Part shown: positions 1 to 9,326 of the stretch, in pieces
How the letters are laid out: each line of letters starts with the position of its first letter
Position numbering within the stretch: the stretch's first letter is position 1
Assembly: GCA_027532825.1 (NCBI GenBank)
Contig: JAPZTL010000001.1
Span: 52,825-116,824 of the forward strand
Source of the DNA: Silanimonas sp021297925
Lineage (GTDB): Bacteria; Pseudomonadota; Gammaproteobacteria; Xanthomonadales; Xanthomonadaceae
Length of the DNA: 64,000 nucleotides
Reading direction: 5' to 3'
Notes under the pieces: model-generated
What the model saw: only the letters and a program-made list of their open reading frames with translations
Told to the model about the DNA's origin: nothing
Database searches by the model: none
Translations under genes and position numbers: made by a program

Positions 1-98
1 AACTGCCCGGGGATGTAGTCGAGCGCCTGCCCGTCGGCACGCTGGAAGCTCAGGTGGGCGACAGCGGGGGCCAGCATGCGCTTGGCCACCAGCTTCAT
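1..98 (-). CDS. FNR-type FAD/NAD(P) oxidoreductase, N-terminal fragment
   Basis: Only the first 32 codons are inside the window; the gene runs off the left edge. The translation starts MKLVAKRMLAPAVAHL and ends ALDYIPGQF. This is the first beta strand of an FAD-binding domain plus the start of its conserved PGQF turn, as in ferredoxin-NADP reductases and related flavin reductases. The start is the ATG at 98, with no strong ribosome binding site. It is divergent from the acyl-CoA synthetase. The family call rests on a very short stretch. Confidence 0.55.
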   Translation of the reverse strand, partial: MKLVAKRMLAPAVAHLSFQRADGQALDYIPGQ

Positions 99-239
99 GG
101 GGAATTGGGGAATCAAGGGACGGCTCCGGAAGACACGGGATTATGGCCCGCCCCGGCGTGCGCGGGGCGTGGCGGCGCCACCACGCGGCGTGCACGCGGC
201 TCGGCCAAGGCTGGGGCGACCTGCCCGCGCCGACCCGCC

Positions 240-1976
240 ATGACCCCGACCGCCGCTCCGCACGCCGACACCCTCGCCCTGCAGCGCCTCTACCACTGGG
301 AGCGGCATTCGCCCGGCAAGCGCGTCTTCGTGCAGCCCTATGGGCCCGGCGACGTGCGCCACTGGACCTGGGGCGAGGCACTCATCGAGACCCGGCGCAT
401 GGCCGCGCACCTGCAGTCGCTGGGCCTGCCGCCCGGCTCGCGCATCGCGCTCATCTCGAAGAACTGCGCGCACTGGCTGATGGCCGACTGGGCGATCTGG
501 ATGGCCGGCCACGTGTCGGTGCCGCTGTATCCCACGCTCACCGGCACCTCGGTGCGCGAACTGCTCGCCCACAGCGGCGCCTCGCTGCTGTTCGTCGGCA
601 AGCTCGACGATTGGGCGTCGATTGAACCCGGTATTCCCGACGAGCTGCCCTGCATCGCGTTCCCGCTGGCGCCCGAAGGCGCGAAGCGGCGCTTCAGCGG
701 CTGGGACGCCGCTTGCGCCGCCCAAGGCCCGCTGGCCGGCACGCCAACGCGCGCGGCGGACGAGCTCGCCACGATCATCTACACCTCGGGCACCACCGGC
801 ATGGCGAAGGGCGTGATGCACGCCTTCGGCAACTTCGCCGCCGCCACCGCCGCCGTGTTGGCGCGCGTGCCCTTCCACCCCGGCGATCGCCTGCTCTCCT
901 ATCTCCCGCTGTCGCACATCGTCGAGCGCACGTTCCTCGAACACACGCTGCTCGCCACCGGCTACGAGGTGTACTTCGCCGAGTCGCTCGACACCTTCAT
1001 CGCCGACCTGCAGCGCGCGCGCCCTACCCGCTTCGCCTCGGTGCCGCGGCTGTACCTGAAGTTCCAGCAGGGCGTGCTGGCCAAGGTGCCGGCGGCGAAG
1101 CTGGATCGCCTGCTCAAGCTGCCCGTCATCGGCTGGCTGGTGAAGCGCAGGGTGCTGAAGGGCCTCGGCCTCGACCAGTGCATTTACGCCGGTGGTGGCG
1201 CCGCGCCCATGCCGCCGGCGATGCTCGAGTGGTACAAGCGCCTCGGCCTCGAGATCCTCGAGGCCTATGGCATGACCGAGAACTGCGGCGTCACCCACAC
1301 CAACGTGAAGGGCCACCAGCAGATCGGCACCGTCGGCCCGCCCTACCCCGGCGCCGAGGTTCGGCTCGACCCGAGTACGCAGGAAGTGCAGGTGCGCTGC
1401 GCCTGGAACATGCAGGGCTACTACCGCGATGAGGCCGCGACGAAGGCCGCGTTCACCGACGACGGCTTCCTCAAGACCGGCGACAAGGGCGCCATCGCCG
1501 CCGACGGCGCGCTGAAGATCACCGGACGCGTCAAGGACGCCTTCAAGACCAGCAAGGCGAAGTACGTCGAACCCGGCCCGATCGAAGAGAAGCTTTCCGC
1601 ACTGCCGCTGTTCGAAGCCTGCTGCGTGGCCGGTGCCAGCCTGCCGCAGCCGGTGGGCTTGGTGATGCTCGGCGAGGCGGCGCGCGCCAAGGCCGCGACG
1701 GCGGCGGGAAAGGCCGAGATCGAGGCCATGCTGGCGAAGCATCTCGACGCCGTGAACGCGACGCTCGACAGCTACCTGCACCTCGACGCGCTGATCGTCG
1801 TCGGCGAGGAATGGACGGTCGACAACGGCCTGATCACCCCGACGATGAAGGTGAAGCGCGCCGGCATCGATGCCGCGTACGGCCCGCACTTCGAGCGCTG
1901 GCTGGCGAGCGGCGCGACGGTGGTGTGGGCCGAACGCGTGGTGGCGGAAGCGCCGAAGACCGCTCAGGCGGCCTGA
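240..1976 (+). CDS. AMP-dependent long-chain acyl-CoA synthetase
   Basis: This 578-residue enzyme of the ANL superfamily should activate a carboxylic acid, probably a fatty acid, to an acyl-adenylate and then to the CoA thioester. The P-loop-like signature YTSGTTGMAKG lies near residue 180, followed by the YGMTEN motif and a C-terminal TGDKG/ITGRVKD region, the expected order for FACS-type enzymes. The open frame extends upstream to 54, but the first 62 codons there are Ala/Gly/Arg-rich and unlike the family, so the ATG at 240 is preferred. The substrate cannot be told from sequence. It is convergent with the racemase-family gene, 12 bp away. Confidence 0.88.
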   Translation: MTPTAAPHADTLALQRLYHWERHSPGKRVFVQPYGPGDVRHWTWGEALIETRRMAAHLQSLGLPPGSRIALISKNCAHWLMADWAIWMAGHVSVPLYPTLTGTSVRELLAHSGASLLFVGKLDDWASIEPGIPDELPCIAFPLAPEGAKRRFSGWDAACAAQGPLAGTPTRAADELATIIYTSGTTGMAKGVMHAFGNFAAATAAVLARVPFHPGDRLLSYLPLSHIVERTFLEHTLLATGYEVYFAESLDTFIADLQRARPTRFASVPRLYLKFQQGVLAKVPAAKLDRLLKLPVIGWLVKRRVLKGLGLDQCIYAGGGAAPMPPAMLEWYKRLGLEILEAYGMTENCGVTHTNVKGHQQIGTVGPPYPGAEVRLDPSTQEVQVRCAWNMQGYYRDEAATKAAFTDDGFLKTGDKGAIAADGALKITGRVKDAFKTSKAKYVEPGPIEEKLSALPLFEACCVAGASLPQPVGLVMLGEAARAKAATAAGKAEIEAMLAKHLDAVNATLDSYLHLDALIVVGEEWTVDNGLITPTMKVKRAGIDAAYGPHFERWLASGATVVWAERVVAEAPKTAQAA

Positions 1977-1988
1977 AGCACGTCGCGT

Positions 1989-2690
1989 TCAGGCCTCGCC
2001 CAGCAGCCAGGCCACGCCCGCCGCGGCGTGGAGCGCCATGGTGTCGAACAGCGGCACGGCGCTGTCCCCGTCGCGCACGATCATCATGAGTTCGGTGCAG
2101 CCGAGGATCACCCCCTCGGCACCGGCCGCCACGCCACGCGCGATCACGCCGCGCAGCGCCTCGCGCGAGGACTCCAGCACGCGCCCGGCCACCAGCTCCT
2201 CGAAGATGACGCGATGCACCTCGGCGCGGTCGGCGGCCTCGGGCACGAACACCTCGAGCCCCTCGGCGCGCAGGCGATCGAGCAGGAACGGCTGTTCCAT
2301 CGCGAAGGCCGTGCCGAGGAACAGCAGGCGGCGGCAGCCGGCCGCACGCGCCGCCGCGGCCGTCGGCGTGGCGATATGCAGGACGGGCAAACCGCCGCCC
2401 GTTTCGACGGCCTCGACCAGCTTGTGCATGGTGTTGGCGCAGATCATCACCGCGCCCGCGCCCGCCGCCGCGAGGCCGCGCGCCGCGTCGGCCATCCGCA
2501 CCGCCAGCTCGTCCCAGCGCCCCGCATGCTGCAGCGCGCTGATCGTCGCGAAATCGAAGGAATGCAGGCGAAGCTCGGCGGCATGCGGCGCACCGCGCGC
2601 CACGCGCACGCCCTCGTTGAGGGCGCGGTAGTAGTGGGCGGTGCTCTCCCAGCTGATGCCGCCGATGAGGCCGAGGACGCGATCCGACAT
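1989..2690 (-). CDS. Aspartate/glutamate racemase family protein
   Basis: The 233-residue protein opens with MSDRVLGLIGGISWEST, the typical start of the YgeA-type Asp/Glu racemase family. The two catalytic-type cysteines are present: Cys84 in ICANTMHK and Cys198 in GCTEL. These enzymes racemise amino acids without a cofactor using the two thiols as acid and base. The ATG at 2690 is chosen because upstream codons carry no family similarity. Broad-specificity racemase activity is likely; the exact substrate is not determinable. Confidence 0.88.
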   Translation of the reverse strand: MSDRVLGLIGGISWESTAHYYRALNEGVRVARGAPHAAELRLHSFDFATISALQHAGRWDELAVRMADAARGLAAAGAGAVMICANTMHKLVEAVETGGGLPVLHIATPTAAAARAAGCRRLLFLGTAFAMEQPFLLDRLRAEGLEVFVPEAADRAEVHRVIFEELVAGRVLESSREALRGVIARGVAAGAEGVILGCTELMMIVRDGDSAVPLFDTMALHAAAGVAWLLGEA

Positions 2691-2786
2691 GGCGGCAAGA
2701 AACGGAGTGCGGGCCCAGCCCGGGGCGGCCAGAATGCCGCCATGCCCGATCGTTCCGCCAGCGGCATCGCCATCCTCGACGAGGCC

Positions 2787-2812
2787 CGGGCGCGGCATCG
2801 CTGCCGCGCCCG
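2787..2812. terminator. Strong GC hairpin after the RCC1 gene
   Basis: GGGCGCGGC at 2788-2796 pairs perfectly with GCCGCGCCC at 2803-2811 around a six-base loop, between the 3' end of the RCC1-repeat gene and the racemase-family gene. There is no clear U-tract, so it may act as a transcript-end stabiliser or a weak terminator rather than a classical intrinsic terminator. Confidence 0.4.
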
Positions 2813-2825
2813 CCGATCTTGACGG

Positions 2826-5800
2826 TCAGTTGGCCGCGCAGCCCTGCAAGCTGCCGAGCGGCGTCACCGCATCGTTCGCCGCCCAGGTGCCGGGTACGCC
2901 GGCCGTGTAGGCGCCGGTGAGCTGGATGCGCTGCAGCGTGCCGCTGCCCACCGTCCGCGTCAGCGTGCCCACGGTAGTGCGCACCGGGTTACCCGTGCGG
3001 GTGCACAGCGGGCAGGCACCGGTGTTCTGCGCCAGCGTTAGCGTTTCGGTCGCCGCGCCAATGCCACTCCGCTCCGCGATCAGATAGCGGGGCACGCCCT
3101 GCGCGTCGTAACCGAACACCGTGTAGAACTCGTAGTTCGGGAACAGCTGCACGCTGTAACCGCTGCCCGCCCGCGCCGGATCGAACCAGTGGCCGCTGGC
3201 ATTCAACGGCGCGCCCGCGAACGTCGGGCAACCGCCGCCGAAGTTCTCGTAGGCCTCGCTGCCCGTCTCACCGTCCAGCGTGTAGCTGAAGGTGAAGGCA
3301 CTCGTCGAACGCGGCGTCACCGTCGCTTCGCCCACCGGCGTCAGGAAATTGCTGCTGCCGTTCCACGCACTGCGGTAGATCGTGCCGCGCCAGATGCCGA
3401 TGGCACCCGGTGCCGGAGCCTGCAGGTAGTACCAGGTCGGCGTGCCGTCCTGCAGGTAGGTGTACCAGAGCCCCGCCCACTGGTTGCCCGCCGGGTAGAG
3501 GAACAGCCCGTTGCCCGAGCGCTCCGGATTGAAGAAGCCACCCGGACGCAGCTGCGGGCCCGTGCCCGTGAGCGTGGCGCGCACCGTCACCGCTGCCGTC
3601 CCGCCCGCCGCGTTCACCGTCGTCACGTACCAGCGCCCGGCGGCGGGATTGTTCACCGTGAGCGATTCATTGCCCGACGGCGTCGTGGCACTCGCGCTCG
3701 CGAGGTTTCGTGCCGGCGCGCTCGGCACCGTCGGCGTGGCGCTGTTTGGCGCGGGCGCGTCCACGCGCGCGAGGTAGAGGTCGACATTCGACGCGCTGGT
3801 GGTCGTGACATCGAGTCGTGTCATTCCCGTCGGCACATCGATGTACAGGCCGTCGTTCGCTGCCGAACCCGCAAGTGCCAGCGCATGGTCAACGCCGCTC
3901 TGCAACGCGAAGGGCACCGCGACACCCGCAGTGCGTTGGATCCGCACCGGCACCCAGCCAAGCGAGGTATTCGCCTCCGACTTCACTTCGACCCAGCCGC
4001 CGCGCAGCTCGCCCGGCACCAGCGTCGCGTCGTTCCACACCAAGCGGATGGGAAAGCTCGTGGACGCTGCCAGAGAGCCGGGGCCGGTCGCCGCCACGGC
4101 ACGATCAGCGGCCGGGACGTCCAACGGGACTTCGAAGATCTCAGCGCGGGCATTCTGCGCTCCGCTGCGCGAGTGCAGGCGCACCCAGTAGCGCGCAGAG
4201 GCGTTCGCCACCTGACTCACAGCCAACTCACAGCGCTCGGCGACAGACGACATCGCCGAGACGCACGCGGCTTCGCTGCTGTCGGCCTGGCCGTTGTTGT
4301 TGGCATCGAGCCCGAGGTAGACGTCGACATCGCCACCCGAGAGCGAACGCGCGTCGACGAATACCCGCCACGAGCGAGCCGAGGTCGAAGCAGCGAACGT
4401 GCGCAGTGTCGTCTCGGCGCCACCGGCATCGAAGGGCGTTTCCGGCGTCGAATCCGCCGTCAGTGAGGGCGAAACCACCACTGGTGCCACCAAGCCGTGC
4501 GCGTCGAAGCGGGCGCCCGGCAGCGTACGAAGCCCGGAGAGAGTGACATCACGGCGGCCGCGATCGCTGTCCGCGCTGAACTCGATGCCCGCGGCGTCCA
4601 CGGGGCGGATCTCGATCGACAGCGTGCTGTCGACGCACGGCGTCGCTCCGCCGAAGCATGTGCGGTAGCGGAGCGTGTCGGTGCCCGATACGTTGGCGCT
4701 GGGGGTGTAGGCGATGACGTCACCCGAAAGACCTGTCGCACCCAGTGCGAGCACCGAGACCGCACCTCGCGCCGGAGCGTCGATGATCGATAGCACGCCG
4801 GCACCGAGCAGCGCCGGGGCGATGCTGTCGTTTGCCAAGACGTCGATCCGCGCCTCGCCGCTGTTCTCGCGCACCACCACGCGATCGGGGCGCAGCACCG
4901 GCGCGACGACGGCGACACTCGGGGTCACGCTGTTGCTGGCCGCCGACGCCGAGCCCGTGCCGACGCTGTTGGTCGCCGTGACCGTGAATGTGTAGGCCGT
5001 GCCGTTCGTCAAACCCGACACGGTGATCGGGCTGCTGGCGCCGGTGCCGGTGAGACCGCCGGGGTTCGAGGTGACGGTGTAGCCGGTGATCGCCGAACCG
5101 CCGTTCGACGCCGGTGCCGTGAACGCCACCGAGGCCTGGGCGTCGCCCGCCGTCGCCGTGCCGATGGTGGGCGCGCCGGGAACCACGGCGTTCACGGCGA
5201 AGCTCTGCTGCACTTGCGGCGCGGGATCGAACGTCGCGTTGCCGGCCTGGTTGGCATTGATGGTGCAGGTGCCCGTGGTGACGAAGGTCAGCACCCCGCC
5301 GCTGGTCACGGTACACACGCCTGCCGTGACCGAACCGAAACTCACAGCCAAGCCGGAACTCGCGGTGGCGCCGAGGGTCGGCGACGTGCCGAAGCTTTGC
5401 GAGCCCGGATTGGCGAAGGTGATGGTCTGCGAGGCCTTTGTCACTGCGAAGCTCTGAAGCACTTGCGCCGCCGCTGCGAAGTTGCCTCCGCCAGCTTGGT
5501 TCGCCGCGATCGTGCACGTGCCCGCACTCACGCCGCTCACCGTACTGCCACTCACGGTGCAGGTCGCCAGAGTGTTCGAACTGAACACCACCGGGTTGCC
5601 CGAGCCGCCGCCGGTGGCACTTACGGCTCCAGTCCCTCCCACCACCACGAAGGGCGCGACGCCAAAGGTGATGGCTTGCGAGGACAACATGGTCAGCACC
5701 GCCACTGGCGTCAGGCGCTGCGTGCTGCTGTTGTCGCCTAGTTGGCCAAGACCATTCTGGCCCCAGCAGCGCCCCTCGCCCCCCGCCACCGAGGCGCAGG

Positions 5801-6863
5801 TATGGGCTTCACCGGCGGTGAGGGTCGTCGCGCCCGTCAAGCCGCTCACTGCCACCGGCGTCGGGCGATTGGTCGTGCTGTTGTCACCCAGTTGGCCGTT
5901 ATTGTTGAAGCCCCAGCAGCGCCCCTCGCCCCCCGCCACTACGGCACAAGTATGGTTACGTCCAGCCGCGAGGGCTGACGCACCCGTCAAGCCGCTCACT
6001 GCCACCGGCGTCCGGCGCGACGTCGTGCTGCTGTCGCCCAGCTGTCCAACAACGTTGCGGCCCCAGCAGCGCCCCTCGCCCCCCGCCACCACGGCGCAGG
6101 TGTGGGAGTCACCAGCCGCGATGGCCGTCGCGCCCGTCAAGCCGCTCACCGCCACCGGCGTCAAGCGATTGGTTGTGCTGTTGTCGCCCAGCTGGCCGTC
6201 ACCGTTGTTTCCCCAGCAGCGCACCTCGCCCCCCGCCACCACGGCGCAGGTGTGGGAGACACCAGCCGCGATGGCCGTCGCGCCCGTCAGGCCGCTCACC
6301 GCCACCGGCGTCAAGCGCTGCGTGGTGCTGTTGTCGCCCAACTGGCCGGCACCGTTGAAGCCCCAGCAGCGCACTTCGCCCCCGGCGACCACGGCGCACG
6401 CATGGTTGAGGCCAGCCGCGATAGCCGTCGCGCCCGTCAGGCCGCTCACCGCCACCGGCGTCAGGCGATTGGTCGTGCCGCTGTCGCCCAGCTGGCCCTC
6501 CCCGTTGAAGCCCCAGCAGCGCACCGCGCCCCCGGCCACCACGGCGCAGGTGTGGGCGCCACCAGCAGCGATGGCCGTCGCGCCCATCAGGCCGCTCACC
6601 GCCACCGGCGTCGGGCGATTGATCATGCTGTTGTCGCCCAGCCGACCGCTGTTGTTTGAGCCCCAGCAGCGCCCCTCGCCCCCCGCCACCACGGCGCAGG
6701 TGTGGATGGCACCAGCGGCCACCTGCTGCACTCCCGCCAGCGGCACGAAGGTCTGGGCGGTAGCCATCACCGGTAGGGCAAGCAGCATCGCTGCAATGAA
6801 GAACTTGCATTGGTACCGGCAAAGGCCGGCGAAGACGGCGCGCACGGGAGGGCTACACGTCAT
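2826..6863 (-). CDS. Secreted RCC1 beta-propeller protein with Ig/Fn3-like repeats
   Basis: This 1345-residue protein has an N-terminal hydrophobic export signal ending near ATAQT (residues 20-38). Seven 50-residue RCC1 repeats follow (about residues 45-395), each with HTCAVVAGGE, RCWG and GQLGDNS elements; seven blades would close one complete propeller. Next come two Thr/Cys-containing Ig-like repeats (about 400-565), a fibronectin type III domain, a cadherin-like segment with VLANDS, a large beta-rich region, and a C-terminal domain rich in Trp/Tyr (GLWYTYLQDG, ASGHWFDPARAGSGY) often seen at the end of secreted Lysobacterales proteins. It is probably a cell-surface or extracellular protein. 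No enzymatic motif is visible and the ligand is unknown. Confidence 0.85.
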   Translation of the reverse strand: MTCSPPVRAVFAGLCRYQCKFFIAAMLLALPVMATAQTFVPLAGVQQVAAGAIHTCAVVAGGEGRCWGSNNSGRLGDNSMINRPTPVAVSGLMGATAIAAGGAHTCAVVAGGAVRCWGFNGEGQLGDSGTTNRLTPVAVSGLTGATAIAAGLNHACAVVAGGEVRCWGFNGAGQLGDNSTTQRLTPVAVSGLTGATAIAAGVSHTCAVVAGGEVRCWGNNGDGQLGDNSTTNRLTPVAVSGLTGATAIAAGDSHTCAVVAGGEGRCWGRNVVGQLGDSSTTSRRTPVAVSGLTGASALAAGRNHTCAVVAGGEGRCWGFNNNGQLGDNSTTNRPTPVAVSGLTGATTLTAGEAHTCASVAGGEGRCWGQNGLGQLGDNSSTQRLTPVAVLTMLSSQAITFGVAPFVVVGGTGAVSATGGGSGNPVVFSSNTLATCTVSGSTVSGVSAGTCTIAANQAGGGNFAAAAQVLQSFAVTKASQTITFANPGSQSFGTSPTLGATASSGLAVSFGSVTAGVCTVTSGGVLTFVTTGTCTINANQAGNATFDPAPQVQQSFAVNAVVPGAPTIGTATAGDAQASVAFTAPASNGGSAITGYTVTSNPGGLTGTGASSPITVSGLTNGTAYTFTVTATNSVGTGSASAASNSVTPSVAVVAPVLRPDRVVVRENSGEARIDVLANDSIAPALLGAGVLSIIDAPARGAVSVLALGATGLSGDVIAYTPSANVSGTDTLRYRTCFGGATPCVDSTLSIEIRPVDAAGIEFSADSDRGRRDVTLSGLRTLPGARFDAHGLVAPVVVSPSLTADSTPETPFDAGGAETTLRTFAASTSARSWRVFVDARSLSGGDVDVYLGLDANNNGQADSSEAACVSAMSSVAERCELAVSQVANASARYWVRLHSRSGAQNARAEIFEVPLDVPAADRAVAATGPGSLAASTSFPIRLVWNDATLVPGELRGGWVEVKSEANTSLGWVPVRIQRTAGVAVPFALQSGVDHALALAGSAANDGLYIDVPTGMTRLDVTTTSASNVDLYLARVDAPAPNSATPTVPSAPARNLASASATTPSGNESLTVNNPAAGRWYVTTVNAAGGTAAVTVRATLTGTGPQLRPGGFFNPERSGNGLFLYPAGNQWAGLWYTYLQDGTPTWYYLQAPAPGAIGIWRGTIYRSAWNGSSNFLTPVGEATVTPRSTSAFTFSYTLDGETGSEAYENFGGGCPTFAGAPLNASGHWFDPARAGSGYSVQLFPNYEFYTVFGYDAQGVPRYLIAERSGIGAATETLTLAQNTGACPLCTRTGNPVRTTVGTLTRTVGSGTLQRIQLTGAYTAGVPGTWAANDAVTPLGSLQGCAAN
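5696..6745 (-). repeat. Seven-copy 150-bp tandem repeat coding for RCC1 blades
   Basis: The string CCCCAGCAGCG recurs at 5761, 5911, 6061, 6211, 6361, 6511 and 6661, an exact 150-bp period over seven units. Most flanking bases are conserved between units, more than structural constraint on the protein would require. This suggests recent unit duplication or ongoing gene conversion. Confidence 0.9.
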
Positions 6864-7179
6864 GGCTCATCCCTGAATGACTTTTGATAGCCAAACGTAA
6901 CGGCGCCGCAGGCGTTCCGCGTGAATTCGGGCACGCCCAAGACGGGCAAGGCTTGCTTTTCACAGAGTTTCACCCAAATGCCTTGCGGTGCGCGAACACT
7001 CCGCAGTTCGGCCCTTGCTAGCGCAAGCTGCCCAAGGTGACGAAGGCTCGGCCCTGTTGCCTCAAGTAACGGCGGGCAGGGCCGCCCGACCAATGGCCAA
7101 CGGCGCCAGATGCAACGAGCGGAGTGCGCGAGCTTCGCGCTGGCGCAAATCTGCACCCCCGACCGGACTGTCAGTAACC
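6864..7179. other. 316-bp intergenic region between the RCC1 and ada genes
   Basis: The spacer separates two divergent genes and should hold both promoters. A 113-codon frame crosses it on the minus strand, but it has no recognisable family features. I see no tRNA, riboswitch or clear promoter motif. Confidence 0.4.
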
Positions 7180-8073
7180 ATGCCCCGCTCCAGAGCCTCA
7201 CGCGTCGATGCGACGCTGTTGTCCTTGGCCCGCCGCCTCGTGGCCCGCGCAGACGAGTCCTGGCCCTTGTCGACGTTAGCCGCTGAATTCGGCCTCTCGC
7301 CCTCGGCCTTCCAGCGCCGCTTCACGGCAGTCATTGGGCTCTCGCCGAAGGCCCTGCAGGACGCCGCGCGGCTGGGGCGGCTGAAGTCGGCCTTGAAGGC
7401 CGGCAGCCGGGTTACCGACGCCATCCTCGAAGCCGGCTTCGGTTCAACCAGCCGCGTTTACGGCGAGGCCCCGCGCGATCTCGGCATGACGCTCTCCGCC
7501 TACCGCGACGGCGCCGCGGGTGAGCTCATCCATTGGGTGGTGCGCGAGACGCGACTAGGGTGGCTGGCGATGGCCGCCACGGCGCGCGGCGTGTGCTTCG
7601 CGCAGTTCGGGGAGAGCCCATCAACGCTGGAAGCGGAGCTCGCGCGCGAATTCCCCAAGGCCACGCGGGTCGAAAGCGTCGCAAGCAGCGCGAGCAGCGA
7701 CGCACCCGACCCGAAGGAAGACGCGCGCGCCCAGCTCGACGCATGGATCGCGGCGCTGGACGCGCACCTGTCCCGCGCCGCCCCGGCCCCGGCACTCCCG
7801 CTCGACCTCCGGGGCACGGCCTTCCAGATGCGGGTGTGGCGCTTTCTCCAAGGCATTCCGCTGGGCGAGACGCGCTCCTATGCCGACGTGGCCCAGGCCA
7901 TCGGCGCGCCGAAGGCCACCCGCGCGGTCGGCACGGCCTGCGGCGCCAACCGGGTGGCCGTGCTGGTGCCCTGCCATCGCGTACTGCGCGGCGATGGGGG
8001 CTTGGGCGGCTACCGTTGGGGGCTGGAGCGCAAGCGCGCCCTGCTCGATGCGGAGCGCGCGAGCGGCGGCTGA
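7180..8073 (+). CDS. Ada-like AraC/O6-methylguanine methyltransferase fusion without the zinc domain
   Basis: The 297-residue protein has an AraC-type helix-turn-helix region at about residues 15-110 (LAAEFGLSPSAFQRRF, then ILEAGFGSTSRVYGE). A methyltransferase domain follows, with the suicide cysteine Cys265 in PCHRV and the downstream YRWGLERKRALL segment. It would remove methyl groups from O6-methylguanine by irreversible self-methylation. The N-terminal Cys4 methyl-phosphotriester domain of E. coli Ada is missing. The open frame extends to 6988, but that part is low-complexity, so the ATG at 7180 is chosen. It is followed 106 bp later by a complete Ada paralogue. Confidence 0.85.
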   Translation: MPRSRASRVDATLLSLARRLVARADESWPLSTLAAEFGLSPSAFQRRFTAVIGLSPKALQDAARLGRLKSALKAGSRVTDAILEAGFGSTSRVYGEAPRDLGMTLSAYRDGAAGELIHWVVRETRLGWLAMAATARGVCFAQFGESPSTLEAELAREFPKATRVESVASSASSDAPDPKEDARAQLDAWIAALDAHLSRAAPAPALPLDLRGTAFQMRVWRFLQGIPLGETRSYADVAQAIGAPKATRAVGTACGANRVAVLVPCHRVLRGDGGLGGYRWGLERKRALLDAERASGG

Positions 8074-8179
8074 ACAACGCCGACGCGCGACTCGGCATCG
8101 CCGCCCCTAGCGGTCCCTCCCGACATTCGATGTCCAAACCGCGGTGTCGGCGAAGCGACTCCCGGCCTAGCATTCCGCC

Positions 8180-9274
8180 ATGTCGAAACGCCTTTTCCAC
8201 GCCCTCGGACGCGACGAAATGCTGGCCGCGATGCAGGCCAGCGATGCCGCTTACGAGGGCGTGTTCTTCACGTCGGTGCGGACCACCGGGATTTTCTGCC
8301 GCCCGACTTGTCCGGCACGCAAGCCGAAGCCCGAGAACGTCGTCTTCCATCCGACGGCGGACGCGGCGATGGCCGACGGGTTCCGGCCCTGCAAACGCTG
8401 CCGGCCCCTCGCCCTGCCCGACGACGCGCCGGACTGGATGCCGGCGCTGCAGGCCGCGCTCCGCGCGCACCCCGACCAGCACTGGGGCGATGCCCACCTG
8501 CGGGCGCTCGGCCTCGACCCGCTGCGCGTGCGCCGATGGTTCAAGGAACACCACGGCCTGAGCTTCCAGCGTTGGTGGCGGGCCCACCGTCTTGGGGATG
8601 CCCTGGGGGCGCTGGCGGGCAGCGGCACCGTGGATGCCGGCGGCTTCGACCATGGCTTCGCGTCGGTCAGCGGGTTCCGCGCGGCGTTCGCCCGCCAGTT
8701 CGCCACGACGCCCGGCAAAGCTCGTGGCGCCATCGCCTTGCGCCATGCCTCGATCGAGACCCCGCTGGGCACGATGATCGCCGCAGCCGAAGACCGCGGC
8801 CTGGTGCTGCTGGAGTTCCTCGACCGCCCCGCCCTGATCAAGGAACTGGAGGAACTTCGCGACCAGCATGGCTACCTCGCGTCACCGGGAGAGCACGCCC
8901 ACATCGCCGCGCTCCGCCCGCAGCTGGCCGCGTACTTCGCCGGGGATCGGGGCACGTTCGATCTCCCCTTGCACCTGCCGGGCTCGGCCTTCGAGTGCGC
9001 GGTCTGGTCGGCCCTGCGGGACATCCCGAGCGGCGAGACCCGCAGCTACGGCGAACTCGCGCAGGCACTCGGGCGGCCCGGTGCCGCCCGCGCGGTGGGC
9101 GCAGCGAACGGTCGCAATCGCGTCGCGATCCTCGTGCCCTGCCACCGCGTCATCGGACAGGACGGCCAGCTCACCGGCTATGGCGGGGGCCTGCGCCGGA
9201 AGCAGAAGCTGCTGGAGCTCGAAGGCGTCGCGATGGACGGCGGGCGGATCAGCCCGCAGCGAGGGCTCTGGTAG
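8180..9274 (+). CDS. ada: Bifunctional transcriptional activator/DNA repair protein Ada
   Basis: The 364-residue protein has the full Ada architecture. An N-terminal zinc domain carries Cys40, Cys44, Cys71 and Cys74 (FCRPTCPARKP and CKRC), where one thiol accepts methyl from DNA phosphotriesters. An AraC-type DNA-binding segment spans about 95-180, and a C-terminal O6-methylguanine methyltransferase has Cys321 in PCHRV. In E. coli, methylated Ada activates ada, alkA and aidB. The preceding gene is a paralogue lacking the zinc domain, so this locus encodes two alkylation-repair methyltransferases. Confidence 0.93.
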   Translation: MSKRLFHALGRDEMLAAMQASDAAYEGVFFTSVRTTGIFCRPTCPARKPKPENVVFHPTADAAMADGFRPCKRCRPLALPDDAPDWMPALQAALRAHPDQHWGDAHLRALGLDPLRVRRWFKEHHGLSFQRWWRAHRLGDALGALAGSGTVDAGGFDHGFASVSGFRAAFARQFATTPGKARGAIALRHASIETPLGTMIAAAEDRGLVLLEFLDRPALIKELEELRDQHGYLASPGEHAHIAALRPQLAAYFAGDRGTFDLPLHLPGSAFECAVWSALRDIPSGETRSYGELAQALGRPGAARAVGAANGRNRVAILVPCHRVIGQDGQLTGYGGGLRRKQKLLELEGVAMDGGRISPQRGLW

Positions 9275-9326
9275 CGCGGCGACCTATACTTCACGCCCTG
9301 CACTCCCGCCCGCCGCCTGAAGGCCC

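Noticed and set aside
5482..6876. 464-codon plus-strand open frame opposite the RCC1 gene
   Set aside because: It is antisense to the RCC1 repeats and repeats with the same 150-bp period; its composition is Pro/Thr-rich with no family features.
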